64,000 bases of DNA, taken from Dendrosporobacter quercicolus (lineage in GTDB: Bacteria > Bacillota > Negativicutes > DSM-1736 > Dendrosporobacteraceae). The notes under the pieces were generated by a model, which searched no databases, was not told where the DNA came from, and was given only the letters and a program-made list of their open reading frames with translations. The stretch spans positions 158,291 to 222,290 of the forward strand of contig NZ_FNHB01000007.1 in the NCBI RefSeq assembly GCF_900104455.1. Reading direction: 5' to 3'. The position numbers and the translations under genes are program-made. Shown here piece by piece: positions 8,985 through 17,800 of the stretch (position 1 is the first letter of the stretch; each line of letters opens with the position of its first letter).

Positions 8985-9010
8985 TATACTGTATACTTTC
9001 GAAAATATAC
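8983..9010. promoter_or_regulatory. Overlapping palindromes, candidate GntR operator
   Basis: AGTATAC-T-GTATACT (8983-8997) is a perfect 7-1-7 palindrome. It overlaps a second dyad, GTATACTTTC/GAAAATATAC (8991-9010, one mismatch). The pair lies directly after the receptor gene and 35 bases before a GntR/FCD regulator; that family often binds GTATAC-like dyads. Autoregulation is an inference. Confidence 0.45.
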
Positions 9011-9045
9011 TACCATTGTAGTTTACAAAGTGATATAGTACCAAT

Positions 9046-9720
9046 ATGAAAAAAATGAATTTGATTAAAAGCAATAAAATTGAACACCGGACGATGTCTG
9101 ATCTGGTAGTTGAAAAGCTGAGGGAAGCAATCTTAAATGGTGAACTGGCGGGCGGACAGCAATTAAAGCAAGAGGCATTGGCCGGCTGGTTACAGGTAAG
9201 CCTGAGCCCGGTTCGTGAAGCCCTAAAAAACCTGGAAGCCGAGGGCCTGGTCAAGTTTTCTCCCAATCGCGGTGTGGCAGTGACTGCTTTATCGGCGGCC
9301 GAAGCCCGGGAAATTTTTGAGATCAGGCTGTTTTTGGAAAGCGGGGCGCTGGAATTATCCATTCCTTATCTGCAGTCTGCCGACCTGACCAAAGCAGGCC
9401 AAATTCTGCAGCAGGCGGACTGTGCGCCGGCCAGCAGCGACTGCGGCGGCTTGAACTGGCAGTTTCATCAGGTTTTGTACCAGGGGGCCGACAGACCGCG
9501 GTTATTAAGCATGATTCAAATACTGCACAATAATGTGGAACGCTATATGCGGTTATACCTGGCAACCATGAATTTTCATGAGCAGTCTCAACAGGAGCAC
9601 CGGGAGTTATTGGCTGCCTGCGCCGGGAAAGATATCCTACAGGCTCAAACTGTTTTGCGCCGGCATATGCTGGCAGCCAGCGGCAGCTTGTGTGAATATC
9701 TTCATCATGGCCAGGGATAA
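9046..9720 (+). CDS. GntR family regulator, FadR/FCD subgroup
   Basis: A 224-residue DNA-binding regulator. The N-terminal winged helix-turn-helix (about residues 12-78) has the standard pattern: LREAILNGELAGGQQLKQEALA, then SLSPVREALKNLEAEGLV and FSPNRGVAV. The C-terminal FCD helical domain (about 85-215) begins AAEAREIFEIRLFLESGALEL and usually binds an organic acid ligand with a metal. It precedes the EmrE-like exporter by 31 bases and probably shares its transcript. The palindromes at 8983-9010 are a likely operator. The ribosome site is weak, so the exact start (ATG 9046, 9055 or later) is less certain. Confidence 0.85.
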   Translation: MKKMNLIKSNKIEHRTMSDLVVEKLREAILNGELAGGQQLKQEALAGWLQVSLSPVREALKNLEAEGLVKFSPNRGVAVTALSAAEAREIFEIRLFLESGALELSIPYLQSADLTKAGQILQQADCAPASSDCGGLNWQFHQVLYQGADRPRLLSMIQILHNNVERYMRLYLATMNFHEQSQQEHRELLAACAGKDILQAQTVLRRHMLAASGSLCEYLHHGQG

Positions 9721-9751
9721 GCCCGGCTTTTACTGAAAGAGAGGGATAATT

Positions 9752-10735
9752 GTGCGTGTAATGATCATTGGACTGCTGGCGGCATTATTTTTTGCGTCCA
9801 CCTTTGTTCTTAACCGGGCGATGGATTTGGCGGGGGGCAGCTGGGTTTGGAGTGCAGCTCTGCGTTATTTTTTTACCTTGCCTTTTTTGCTGGCCATTGT
9901 GGCCTTTCGCCGGAATTTACGGCCACTGCTGGAAGAACTGACAGCACAGCCGGCGGCCTGGATTATCTGGAGTACGGTAGGCTTCGGCTTGTTTTACGCG
10001 CCGCTATGCTTTGCCGCCGCTTACGGACCTGCCTGGATGGCCGCGGGAACCTGGCAGATAACCATTGTCGCCGGCTCTTTGCTGGTGCCGCTGTTTTATC
10101 ACCAGGCTGAACCAGGCGCCGGCGGTAAGCCCGGCAGGCAAAAGATTCCGGCCAGGGAGCTGCTTATTTCGGCCTTTATCCTGCTGGGGGTGGTATTCAT
10201 TCAAACCCGGGATACTGCCGGCCTGGAGCCGGCCGCAATGCTGGCCGGAGTCTTACCGGTGGTGATTGCCGCTTTTGCCTATCCCCTGGGCAATCGCAAA
10301 ATGATGGTGGTGTGCGCCGGCCGCCTGGATGTCTTTCAGCGAGTGCTTGGCATGACAATTGCCAGCCTGCCTTTCTGGCTGGTCTTGTCTTTATACGGGG
10401 CTGCTACAGCCGGGCCGCCCGCTCCGGACCAACTGGCCCAGACGCTGCTGGTCGCCGTATTGTCGGGGATCATTGCGACGGTGTTGTTCTTTTATGCAAC
10501 CGATAAGGCGCAGGGGGATCCCCGCAAGCTGGCTATTATTGAAGCTACCCAGGCCGGGGAAGTGGTATTTACGGTGATCGGGGAGGTACTGTTTTTGGCG
10601 GGAGCAGTGCCGTCAGGCTGGCCGCTCGCTGGAATTGTCATTATTGTAACAGGCATGATCCTGCACAGTTTAAATTTAAAACCAGCCGAAAAAACGGCGG
10701 CCTATCCCGAGAATTCAGGCAGTTATCAAGGTTAG
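9752..10735 (+). CDS. EmrE-type multidrug resistance efflux transporter (DMT superfamily)
   Basis: A 327-residue integral membrane protein with about ten hydrophobic helices, in the DMT superfamily branch called multidrug resistance efflux transporter. The first helix begins at the N-terminus (IIGLLAALFFASTFVLNRAM), and the pattern ASTFVLNRAMDLAGGSWVWSA is typical of this branch. The GTG start follows a GAGAGGGA ribosome site. It probably exports a small organic compound, possibly one sensed by the GntR regulator upstream. The real substrate is unknown. Confidence 0.75.
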   Translation: MRVMIIGLLAALFFASTFVLNRAMDLAGGSWVWSAALRYFFTLPFLLAIVAFRRNLRPLLEELTAQPAAWIIWSTVGFGLFYAPLCFAAAYGPAWMAAGTWQITIVAGSLLVPLFYHQAEPGAGGKPGRQKIPARELLISAFILLGVVFIQTRDTAGLEPAAMLAGVLPVVIAAFAYPLGNRKMMVVCAGRLDVFQRVLGMTIASLPFWLVLSLYGAATAGPPAPDQLAQTLLVAVLSGIIATVLFFYATDKAQGDPRKLAIIEATQAGEVVFTVIGEVLFLAGAVPSGWPLAGIVIIVTGMILHSLNLKPAEKTAAYPENSGSYQG

Positions 10736-10768
10736 TACCGACCAGGTGCCAGCGGGGGTAAGCGCAAA

Positions 10769-10814
10769 AACGATTGACACTGAGATACGCGGTATCCGGC
10801 GTCAGTCGTTTTTT
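10769..10814 (+). terminator. Intrinsic terminator after the efflux gene
   Basis: AACGATTGAC (10769-10778) pairs with GTCAGTCGTT (10801-10810), with one G-U pair. An inner GATAC/GTATC stem sits inside and a T run follows. Confidence 0.7.
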
Positions 10815-10970
10815 ACTTCCATTAGGCTGTATTGCTGTTTTAGGCTTTGAGGAAAAAATTTCATAAAATGGTAAATATTTTAGCTGTTTTCAAAAGTTAT
10901 TCTAAAATTTGCAGTTCATAATACAAATCATGCGTTAACAATTTAAATCATATAAGGGATGGTGTGTAGT

Positions 10971-12614
10971 ATGAATAAAAATAAAAAGTTACTGGTTGCG
11001 CTTAGTGTTGCTACGATGCTTGCTACGAACGGACTGGTCATGGCAGCTACTCCCGCCGGGCAGCAGGATGTCCGCAGCGGGCAGGCGGCGCATGAATTCG
11101 CCGATAAAAGCGGGCATGAGAAAAAAGGCGGAATGCGGGTTGTTCATGGCGATGATGCGGCGTTGCTGGATCTTCTGAAAATAGACGCCGATACGTTTAA
11201 GGAGAAAATCGACTCCGGCCAAACCTTGCTGGATATTGCGAATGAGCAGGGGGTGCCTGAGCAAACGCTGCGTGACTTCGTGGCTGAGCATATGACACAG
11301 CGGCTTGATGAGGGCGTTGCCAATGGCCGTATCTCAGCTGAAAAGGCGCAGCAAATCAAGGACAATATGGATCAGCATGTGTCTGATATAATTAATGGCA
11401 AAGGCCCGATGCAAGGCCATAAAGGCCACGGCCCTGGCTTTGCCGCTAATGAAAAATTGCTGGAATTGTTGAAAATCGATGCTGAAACACTGAACAGCGA
11501 GTTGCAGGCTGGCAAGACACTGGCGGCAATTGCCAAAGAACAGGGTGTATCGGAAAAGAAACTGAAATCTGTTATGGCTGCTGAAATGACAGCCCGGATT
11601 GATGAAGGCGTCAAAGCAGGGCGAATTGACAGTGATCAGGCCAAAACCATGAAAAAGGATCTGGACAAACGGGTAACCGATATGATCAACGGCAAAGCGC
11701 CAATGCATAGAAGCCACGGCCCGAAGCAGGGGGCGTTAGCCAACAATCAGGAATTGCTGGCCTTACTGAAAACGGATGCCCAAACGCTGCAAAGCGAATT
11801 AAAGGACAAGACTTTGGCTGAGTTTGCCAAAGAGCAGGGAGTAAGCGAGCAGGAACTGAAGGCTTTGCTGGTCAGTCAAATGACCAGCCGGATTGACGGG
11901 GCTGAACAAGCCGGCCGCTTGACGGCTGATAAGGCTCAGCAAGCGAAAGAAAACCTGGACGAACGGGTAGACGATATGATCAACGGCAAAGCGCCAATGC
12001 ATAGAGGCCACGGCCCGAAGCAGGGGGCGTTAGCCAACAATCAGGAATTGCTGGCCTTGCTGAAAACGGATGCCCAAACGCTGCAAAGCGAATTAAGGGG
12101 CGGCAAGACTCTGGCTGAGTTTGCCAAAGAGCAGGGAGTAAGCGAGCAGGAACTGAAAGCTTTGCTGGTCAGTCAAATGGCCAGCCGGATTGACGAGGCT
12201 GAACAAGCCGGCCGCTTGACGGCCGATCAAGCCCAGCAAGCGCAAGCAGGCCTGGACGAGCGGGTAAACGATATGATCAACGGCAAAGCGCCGATGCACC
12301 GAGGACACGGACCGAACCTGTTTAACAATCAGGAATTGCTGGCCTTACTGAAAACGGATGCTCAAACGCTGCAAAGCGAATTAAAGGGCGGCAAGACTCT
12401 GGCTGAGTTTGCCGAAGAACAGGGAGTAAGCGAGCAGGAACTGAAAGCTTTGCTGGTCAGCCAAATGACCAGCCGGATTGATGAGGCTGAAGAAAATGGC
12501 CGTTTGACGGCCGATAAGGCTCAGCAAGCGAAAGAAAACCTGGACGAACGGGTAGACGATATGATCAACGGCAAACCCGGCCAACCTCAGCCGAGAGAAA
12601 AAGTTGATTTTTAA
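10971..12614 (+). CDS. Secreted repeat protein with five about 98-residue tandem repeats
   Basis: A 547-residue exported protein of unknown function. Residues 1-25 form a signal peptide (KKLLVALSVATMLATNGLVMA). The rest is five tandem units, each with a helix starting LLALLKTDAQTL, then GKTLAEFAKEQGVSEQELK, then a helix with GRLTADKAQQ, and a closing DDMINGK. Histidine-rich linkers (GHKGHGP, HRSHGP, HRGHGP) join the units and might bind metal. Units 3-5 are nearly identical while 1 and 2 have diverged, so the array grew from the 3' side. Three in-frame starts are close together; 10971 is preferred because it starts the signal peptide at MNKNKK and has AAGGGA upstream. It is flanked by terminators on both sides and is therefore a single-gene unit. 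Confidence 0.8.
   Translation: MNKNKKLLVALSVATMLATNGLVMAATPAGQQDVRSGQAAHEFADKSGHEKKGGMRVVHGDDAALLDLLKIDADTFKEKIDSGQTLLDIANEQGVPEQTLRDFVAEHMTQRLDEGVANGRISAEKAQQIKDNMDQHVSDIINGKGPMQGHKGHGPGFAANEKLLELLKIDAETLNSELQAGKTLAAIAKEQGVSEKKLKSVMAAEMTARIDEGVKAGRIDSDQAKTMKKDLDKRVTDMINGKAPMHRSHGPKQGALANNQELLALLKTDAQTLQSELKDKTLAEFAKEQGVSEQELKALLVSQMTSRIDGAEQAGRLTADKAQQAKENLDERVDDMINGKAPMHRGHGPKQGALANNQELLALLKTDAQTLQSELRGGKTLAEFAKEQGVSEQELKALLVSQMASRIDEAEQAGRLTADQAQQAQAGLDERVNDMINGKAPMHRGHGPNLFNNQELLALLKTDAQTLQSELKGGKTLAEFAEEQGVSEQELKALLVSQMTSRIDEAEENGRLTADKAQQAKENLDERVDDMINGKPGQPQPREKVDF
11159..12590 (+). repeat. Five in-frame tandem repeats of about 290 bp
   Basis: Repeat boundaries fall near 11159, 11450, 11745, 12039 and 12327. 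The last three copies share long identical stretches such as AATCAGGAATTGCTGGCC at their starts. Unit 3 lacks one codon relative to units 4 and 5 (ELKDKT instead of ELKGGKT). Such similarity allows copy-number change by recombination. Confidence 0.85.
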
Positions 12615-12626
12615 TAAGATGGAATG

Positions 12627-12661
12627 AAAAAAGGTACCGGCAGTCTGCCGGTACCTTTTTG
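12627..12661 (+). terminator. Intrinsic terminator after the repeat protein
   Basis: AAGGTACCGGCA (12631-12642) and TGCCGGTACCTT (12646-12657) form a perfect 12-bp stem with a 3-base loop, flanked by A and T runs. Confidence 0.9.
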
Positions 12662-12767
12662 TCAGCGTAAATCCCCGTACTGTTTGTATCATTTGTAATT
12701 TGCTGGTATTATTAGGATATAATAACCATAATGAATTTGAAAATTGCGGTGAATGGAGGAGATGCCT

Positions 12768-13859
12768 ATGCAAAGCGGTTTAACGCTGGAGATTGACTTA
12801 GACAAAATCAGGGCTAATTCCGCCCGGGTTGCGACAAAATGCCGGGCGAAAGGTATAGCGGTGATTGGGGTCACCAAAGGGTTTAGCGCTATGTATCAAA
12901 TTGTGCGCGCAATGGTGGCCGGCGGTATTGACGGTCTGGCCGACGCCAGAATGGAAAATATTGTCCAACTGCGGAAAAGGGATTTTAAGAACCCGATTAC
13001 GTTATTAAGGATTCCCCGTCTCAGCGATATCGCCTATGTGGTCAAATATGCCGATACCAGCATCAACTCCGAAGTGACTGTCATTAAAGCCCTGGCTGAA
13101 GCAGCAAGCAAAATGGGCAAGGTTCATCAAATTGTGTTAATGGTTGATTTGGGCGATTTACGGGAAGGGGTTATGCAGGAAAATGTGCTGAGTACGGTAA
13201 GACAGATCAGCCGTTTTTCCGGAGTATCTTTGGTGGGGCTGGGAACCAATATGGGCTGTTTTGGCGGTGTACTGCCAAGTATTGATAATTTAGGGCTTCT
13301 GGTCCAATTAGGGCAGGCTGTGGAACGGCAGTCAGGCCAGCCTCTGGCCATACTTTCCGGCGGCGGGACGTCCAGTCTGCTGCTGGTGGAAAACAATACG
13401 ATGCCTGCAGGCATCAATCAATTGCGGGTGGGCGAAGGAATTCTCCTGGGTACAGACACAACCCACAACAGGGTCATTCCCTGGCTGTACCAGGATGCTT
13501 TCCTGCTCAGGGCCGAGGTTATTGAGGTTAAAGATAAACCGTCGGTACCCGTAGGCGAGATCGGTCAGGATGCTTTTGGCAATATTCCGGAATTTGAAGA
13601 TACCGGAATAAGAAAAAGGGCTATTTTGGCGCTAGGCAGGCAGGATGTATATATTGAAGGGATTTTTCCGCTGGATAAAACGCTGAATATCATGGGAGCC
13701 AGCAGCGATCACACCATTGTTGATATTACCGATTCATCCCGGAGCATCAAAGTGGGCGACCAGATTGCCTTTGGTTTAAGTTATTCCGGTTTACTGTCGG
13801 CCAGTGATTCGCGCTACATAAAAAAAGTATTTACCGGGAGGGACAGTAATGAAAATTGA
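12768..13859 (+). CDS. Alanine/ornithine racemase family PLP enzyme
   Basis: A 363-residue PLP-dependent racemase of the alanine/ornithine racemase group, related to the ornithine racemase (Orr) of amino-acid-fermenting clostridia. The PLP-binding lysine is expected in GVTKGFSA near residue 34. ILSGGGTSSLLL, near residue 195, matches the phosphate-binding part of the barrel, and LRVGEGILLGTD follows. ATGs at 12753 and 12762 are in frame, but GGAGGA at 12755-12760 is spaced correctly for 12768. Its last 11 bases overlap an acetyltransferase gene, so the two are translated together. The substrate (ornithine, alanine or another amino acid) cannot be decided from sequence. Confidence 0.75.
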   Translation: MQSGLTLEIDLDKIRANSARVATKCRAKGIAVIGVTKGFSAMYQIVRAMVAGGIDGLADARMENIVQLRKRDFKNPITLLRIPRLSDIAYVVKYADTSINSEVTVIKALAEAASKMGKVHQIVLMVDLGDLREGVMQENVLSTVRQISRFSGVSLVGLGTNMGCFGGVLPSIDNLGLLVQLGQAVERQSGQPLAILSGGGTSSLLLVENNTMPAGINQLRVGEGILLGTDTTHNRVIPWLYQDAFLLRAEVIEVKDKPSVPVGEIGQDAFGNIPEFEDTGIRKRAILALGRQDVYIEGIFPLDKTLNIMGASSDHTIVDITDSSRSIKVGDQIAFGLSYSGLLSASDSRYIKKVFTGRDSNEN

Positions 13860-14322
13860 GTTGCTGAGGCAAGCCGATTTAGAACTGGTGCAGCGATTGG
13901 TGCAGCTGGACAAGGCGGCGTTTGGCCAGGGGGGAATGAATGAATGGCAGCTGGTTCCGCTCATCCGGCACGGGCGGGTGTTTACAGCCCTCCGGCAGGG
14001 AGAAATTGCCGGGTGCGTACAATATATGCTGGATTGGGATAATCCCCGCAGCGCCTACATGGTAGGCGTAGCCATGGATGAAAAGGTTCGCGGCCGGGGA
14101 CTGGGCACGGAGTTTATTAAACAAACGCTGCAAATCCTGGCTGATGAGGGCCTGGCGGCGGTTGAACTGACGGTAAGCCTGGAGAATACAGCCGCAATCC
14201 GGGTGTATGAAACCAAACTGGGCTTTGCCCGCACCACAATCAGAAGAGATGAATATGGGGCCGGTGAGCACCGGGTGGTCATGACGGTGTCCTTAGAGAA
14301 TTTCGCCGGCAGAAAGGAGTAA
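13849..14322 (+). CDS. GNAT family N-acetyltransferase
   Basis: A 157-residue GNAT-fold acetyltransferase, which moves an acetyl group from acetyl-CoA to an amine. The acetyl-CoA loop is VRGRGLGTEFIKQTL near residue 81-95 (the R-G-x-G-L/T pattern), and the C-terminal half carries LENTAAIRVYETKLGF. It overlaps the end of the racemase gene by 11 bases and has GGGAGG upstream. The coupling suggests it acts on the racemase product or a related amino acid, but this is an inference. Confidence 0.8.
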   Translation: MKIELLRQADLELVQRLVQLDKAAFGQGGMNEWQLVPLIRHGRVFTALRQGEIAGCVQYMLDWDNPRSAYMVGVAMDEKVRGRGLGTEFIKQTLQILADEGLAAVELTVSLENTAAIRVYETKLGFARTTIRRDEYGAGEHRVVMTVSLENFAGRKE

Positions 14323-14355
14323 CAGCTAGCGCGTCAAAGCGGTTACGGCGATGCG

Positions 14356-15123
14356 TCAACAGGCGGTCAGGCCGCCGTCGACCGGCAAAGCGACACCGGT
14401 GATGAGCGAAGCCTGATCGGAGGCCAGGAAGCAAATTGCCGCCGCTACCTCAGCGGCCCGGCCAATCCGGCCAATTGGGTAGATCCCGGCCATCTCCCAC
14501 AGCTGCTTAACCGGATCGGCGGCTGCGGCCAATTGTGTTTTTAACATGGGTGTGTCAATGTCTCCGGGACAAACGCAATTTACCCGGATCTGATGGGGCG
14601 CCAGCTCCAGCGCTAAAGCTTTACTGAAAGTGGTTACCGCTCCCTTGGCGGCGCAATAGGCAGTACATAATAAATTACCGTTAATACCGGCATCGGACGA
14701 TACATTGACAATCGCTCCATTACCGGTTTTCTTTAATTCGGGAATGGCATATTTGGCAATAAAATAAGTTCCTTTGAGGTTAACATCAATGACCAATTGA
14801 TATTCTTCCTCGGTAACCTCGTCGATCGGTTTTTCAAGATAAATGCCGGCCGAATTGATCACAATATCTATTTTGCCCAAATAACCTGCCGCTCCCTTAA
14901 CGATGCTCTGGCATTCGCTGACCTGGGCGACATTTCCCTGAATGAATTTTACCGATCCTGCCCAATCAGCCAGTTCGGCCAGGGCCGTTTGTCCTTTAGC
15001 CCGGCTGCTGCCGGCAATAGCGACTTTTGCGCCGCCGGCCAGCAGGGTTTTAGCGGTAGCCAGCCCGATGCCGGATGTACCGCCGGTGATTAATACCGCT
15101 TTATTGCTGAAATCGTAAATCAT
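14356..15123 (-). CDS. Short-chain dehydrogenase/reductase (SDR)
   Basis: A 255-residue classical SDR, an NAD(P)-dependent oxidoreductase acting on an alcohol or keto group. The cofactor site is TGGTSGIGLA at residues 11-20, followed by NSAG. The catalytic set is SSDAGINGN with Ser, then YCAAKGA with Tyr and Lys. CPGDIDTP and the C-terminal DQASLITGVALPVDGGL are also typical. The start at 15123 has AAGAAGGTG upstream; a longer form from 15165 would add 14 unlikely residues. It is convergent with the acetyltransferase gene and appears to be a single gene. The substrate is unknown. Confidence 0.85.
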   Translation of the reverse strand: MIYDFSNKAVLITGGTSGIGLATAKTLLAGGAKVAIAGSSRAKGQTALAELADWAGSVKFIQGNVAQVSECQSIVKGAAGYLGKIDIVINSAGIYLEKPIDEVTEEEYQLVIDVNLKGTYFIAKYAIPELKKTGNGAIVNVSSDAGINGNLLCTAYCAAKGAVTTFSKALALELAPHQIRVNCVCPGDIDTPMLKTQLAAAADPVKQLWEMAGIYPIGRIGRAAEVAAAICFLASDQASLITGVALPVDGGLTAC

Positions 15124-15601
15124 GTACACCTTCTTCCAGATTGCTGTTATTGTGCTGCTTAGCACCCCGCAGATACTTGGAGTCCTGTGAACCGCTGAAC
15201 AACAGCCGTTTTCATAATACCGGGCAATTAACCGCGGCGATTGCCGGGAGGAGGGCCGGGAAGGCCGTGTCCGCCGTTTGCCCTGGTGAAATTAATTCTC
15301 AATTGTAAGGCATTTCTTGTAATTGCCTGAATGAGCAATGAAAAATGAGAATAAACTAGTGGTAGCCTTAGGTAAACCAGTTGCTTAAGGCTGTTTTCTA
15401 TTATAAAATAAAAACGAAGGCAAAGCAAAAGTGCTTAATTCAGAGGCAGTATTACTTCTCCGCCCCGCAGGGCAAAAAAATCCTCGCATTCTAATCTCAA
15501 AATTTAAGCGACGCCCGGTACCGGGAATTCTATCGCGGTCAGAATGCCGGCCGGGCAGCAGGCGTAACTGGCAGAGATACTGGAAAAAAGGAGGGACCTT
15601 G
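15124..15601. other. 478-base gap between SDR and hemolysin III genes
   Basis: No gene is evident. A weak hairpin, GCCTTA/TAAGGC, lies at about 15364-15390. CGCCCCGCAGGGC followed by AAAAAATCCTCGC at 15459-15486 resembles the interior of the repeat at 3871-4121 and may be a degenerate copy. Confidence 0.35.
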
Positions 15602-16264
15602 ATGGCGAAATCTGTAAGTGTTTCCGGCGGCATGCTGGAAGAAATAGTAAATGCAGTAACTCATGGCATAGGGGCTTGCCTGGCGTTGTTCGGGCTGGGA
15701 GTTCTTACAGTAGCCGCTTATGTTTATGGCGGGGCCTGGCATATTGTCAGCTTTGTCATCTATGGCGTTTCTTTGGTGCTGCTGTATTTGGCTTCTACCC
15801 TGTACCACAGTTTTACGAATTTAAAAGTCAAGTATGTGTTTAAGATTATTGATCATGCGGCGATTTATCTCTTAATTGCCGGTACGTATACGCCTTTTAC
15901 ACTGGTTCCTTTGCATGGCGTTATTGGCTGGACAATATTTAGCGTCATTTGGGCCTTGGCCTTGCTGGGGATTGTCTTAAAGATTTTCTTTGTCAAACGG
16001 TTTAAGGTGTTGTCTACCTTATGTTATATTGTGATGGGGTGGGCGGCGGTGGTTATGATTAAACCGCTGCTGGCGACCCTGGCTGTTGAAGGCTTATACT
16101 GGCTGATTGGCGGAGGCGTTTTATATACGGTGGGGGCCTTGTTTTACCTGGCTCGCCGCCTGCCGTTTAATCATGCGATATGGCATTTGTTTGTCATGGC
16201 CGGCAGCGCCGCCCACTTTTTCGTTGTTTTCAGGTATATTCTGCCGATTGCGGTTCTTGACTGA
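15602..16264 (+). CDS. Hemolysin III (TrhA/YqfA, PAQR family) membrane protein
   Basis: A 220-residue protein with seven membrane helices, in the hemolysin III/PAQR family. Conserved residues are visible: NAVTHGIGA near the N-terminus, STLYHSF, DHAAIYLLIAGTYTPF, and the C-terminal AAHFF. In the family these histidines and the aspartate form a metal site. Members are linked to membrane lipid homeostasis. The start follows AAAAGGAGGGACC. It has its own terminator, so it appears monocistronic. Confidence 0.9.
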   Translation: MAKSVSVSGGMLEEIVNAVTHGIGACLALFGLGVLTVAAYVYGGAWHIVSFVIYGVSLVLLYLASTLYHSFTNLKVKYVFKIIDHAAIYLLIAGTYTPFTLVPLHGVIGWTIFSVIWALALLGIVLKIFFVKRFKVLSTLCYIVMGWAAVVMIKPLLATLAVEGLYWLIGGGVLYTVGALFYLARRLPFNHAIWHLFVMAGSAAHFFVVFRYILPIAVLD

Positions 16265-16301
16265 CCCGGCCTGGCGGCCATACTTACTGGGGATTTCGCG
16301 A

Positions 16302-16339
16302 AACACCGTAAACCTATTTCTGGGTTTACGGTGTTTTTT
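16302..16339 (+). terminator. Intrinsic terminator after hemolysin III
   Basis: AACACCGTAAACC and GGGTTTACGGTGTT form a perfect 13-bp stem around a 7-base loop, followed by T residues. Confidence 0.9.
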
Positions 16340-16521
16340 GCTGCCATCTTAGAAATAATAACACAGCGGACCTGTTCAGCTCCTTTACGGTCAGTCAAAA
16401 ATTTTTTTGGCTCCGGTATGAGCGGTGGTTTTCGAATGGGGCTGGAGCGCCAGATACTTGATGATCAATAGTGTTTGGACGATTTTTTGCGAAACCGTTA
16501 TTGCGCAATTTAATCAGACAG

Positions 16522-16577
16522 TTGACAGGTTGAAAAAGTATGCATATATTGACAGCTAACAACTTATATAATAATAT
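16522..16577 (+). promoter_or_regulatory. Two overlapping promoters for the OpuA operon
   Basis: The first has TTGACA (16522-16527), 17 bases, TATATT (16545-16550). The second has TTGACA (16549-16554), 17 bases, TAATAT (16572-16577). Tandem promoters fit osmotic control, but the sequence does not show the regulator. Confidence 0.6.
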
Positions 16578-16614
16578 GAGGTTGTATGTAACTGGCTAAC
16601 AAAGGAGGCAATTT

Positions 16615-17799
16615 ATGGCTGTTATAACGATCAAACATTTATACAAAATTTTCGGACCACAGCCCCAAACCGTTTGGCCGTTCATTGAGCAAGGCCTTTC
16701 CAAGGCCGAGATTCATGCTAAGACAGGGCATACAGTGGGAATCAACAATGTAAGCCTTGAAGTAACCCAGGGGGAAATTTTTGTGGTGATGGGACTGTCG
16801 GGCAGTGGAAAATCAACGCTTATTCGTTGCTTGAACCGCCTGATTGAGCCGTCGTCCGGTGAAATTTTAATTGAAGGTGAAAATATTCTAACCGCCGACA
16901 ATGAAAAGTTGTTGGAAATCCGGCGCAAGAAAATTGCGATGGTTTTCCAAAAATTTGCATTGTTTCCCCATCGCAATATCTGCGCCAATGTGGAGTATGG
17001 CCTGGAAGTTCAGGGAGTCCCTGCCGCCGAGCGGCGCGAAAAAGCGCACCAGGCAATTGAACTGGTCGGATTAAAAGGTTATGAAGAGTCCATGCCTGAT
17101 GAACTGAGCGGCGGTATGCAGCAGCGGGTCGGTCTGGCCCGGGCGTTGGCGACCGATCCGGATATATTACTCATGGATGAGGCTTTCAGTGCACTTGACC
17201 CGCTGATCAGGAAGGAAATGCAGAATGAATTGCTTGAGCTGCAGGCCAAAATGCACAAAACCATTGTGTTTATTACCCATGATCTGGATGAAGCGCTGAA
17301 AATAGGCGACCGGGTGGCAATGATGCGGGACGGGCAGGTAATTCAGGTCGGCACCTCGGAAGATATACTAACTCAGCCGGCGGATGATTATGTGCGTGAT
17401 TTTGTCCAGGATGTTGACCGGGCCAAAGTACTTACCGCCGCTTCGATTATGAAAAAGCCGGAACCGCTGGTGTTGCCCAAAGACGGGCCGCGGGTGGCGG
17501 TGCGCCGGATGAAGGAAGAAAATATTTCCAGTATTTACGCCGTTGACGCCAACCGCCGTTTCCTGGGAATGATCAGGATTGAGGCTGCTATGGAACTGGT
17601 GCGCAGCGGCAAGCATGACCTCAGCGAAATTATCATTGATGATGTTCCTTTGGCTTTACCTGAGACGCCCATTCTTGATTTGCTTCCGGTGGCATTCAAT
17701 GCCAGATCCCCCATTGTCGTCCTGAATAATGATCAAGTGATGATTGGCATTATTGGCCGGGCTTCGGTGATTTCCAGCATTGTCGGGGAGGGAGCATAA
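16615..17799 (+). CDS. opuAA: Glycine betaine/proline ABC transporter ATP-binding protein
   Basis: A 394-residue ATPase that drives uptake of osmoprotectants such as glycine betaine. It opens with the OpuAA/ProV-specific region (LYKIFGPQPQ, then TGHTVGINNVSLEV). Walker A is GLSGSGKST near residue 61, the signature is LSGGMQQRVGLARAL near 165, and Walker B is ILLMDEAFSALDPL near 183. Residues 280-390 hold two CBS domains, which in OpuA-type systems sense ionic strength. The ribosome site is AAAGGAGG. The permease starts one base after its stop codon. Confidence 0.93.
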   Translation: MAVITIKHLYKIFGPQPQTVWPFIEQGLSKAEIHAKTGHTVGINNVSLEVTQGEIFVVMGLSGSGKSTLIRCLNRLIEPSSGEILIEGENILTADNEKLLEIRRKKIAMVFQKFALFPHRNICANVEYGLEVQGVPAAERREKAHQAIELVGLKGYEESMPDELSGGMQQRVGLARALATDPDILLMDEAFSALDPLIRKEMQNELLELQAKMHKTIVFITHDLDEALKIGDRVAMMRDGQVIQVGTSEDILTQPADDYVRDFVQDVDRAKVLTAASIMKKPEPLVLPKDGPRVAVRRMKEENISSIYAVDANRRFLGMIRIEAAMELVRSGKHDLSEIIIDDVPLALPETPILDLLPVAFNARSPIVVLNNDQVMIGIIGRASVISSIVGEGA

Positions 17800-17800
17800 A

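Noticed and set aside
11334..12011. Several minus-strand frames in the repeat gene
   Set aside because: They recur with the tandem repeats and mirror the plus-strand repeat protein; none has a start signal.
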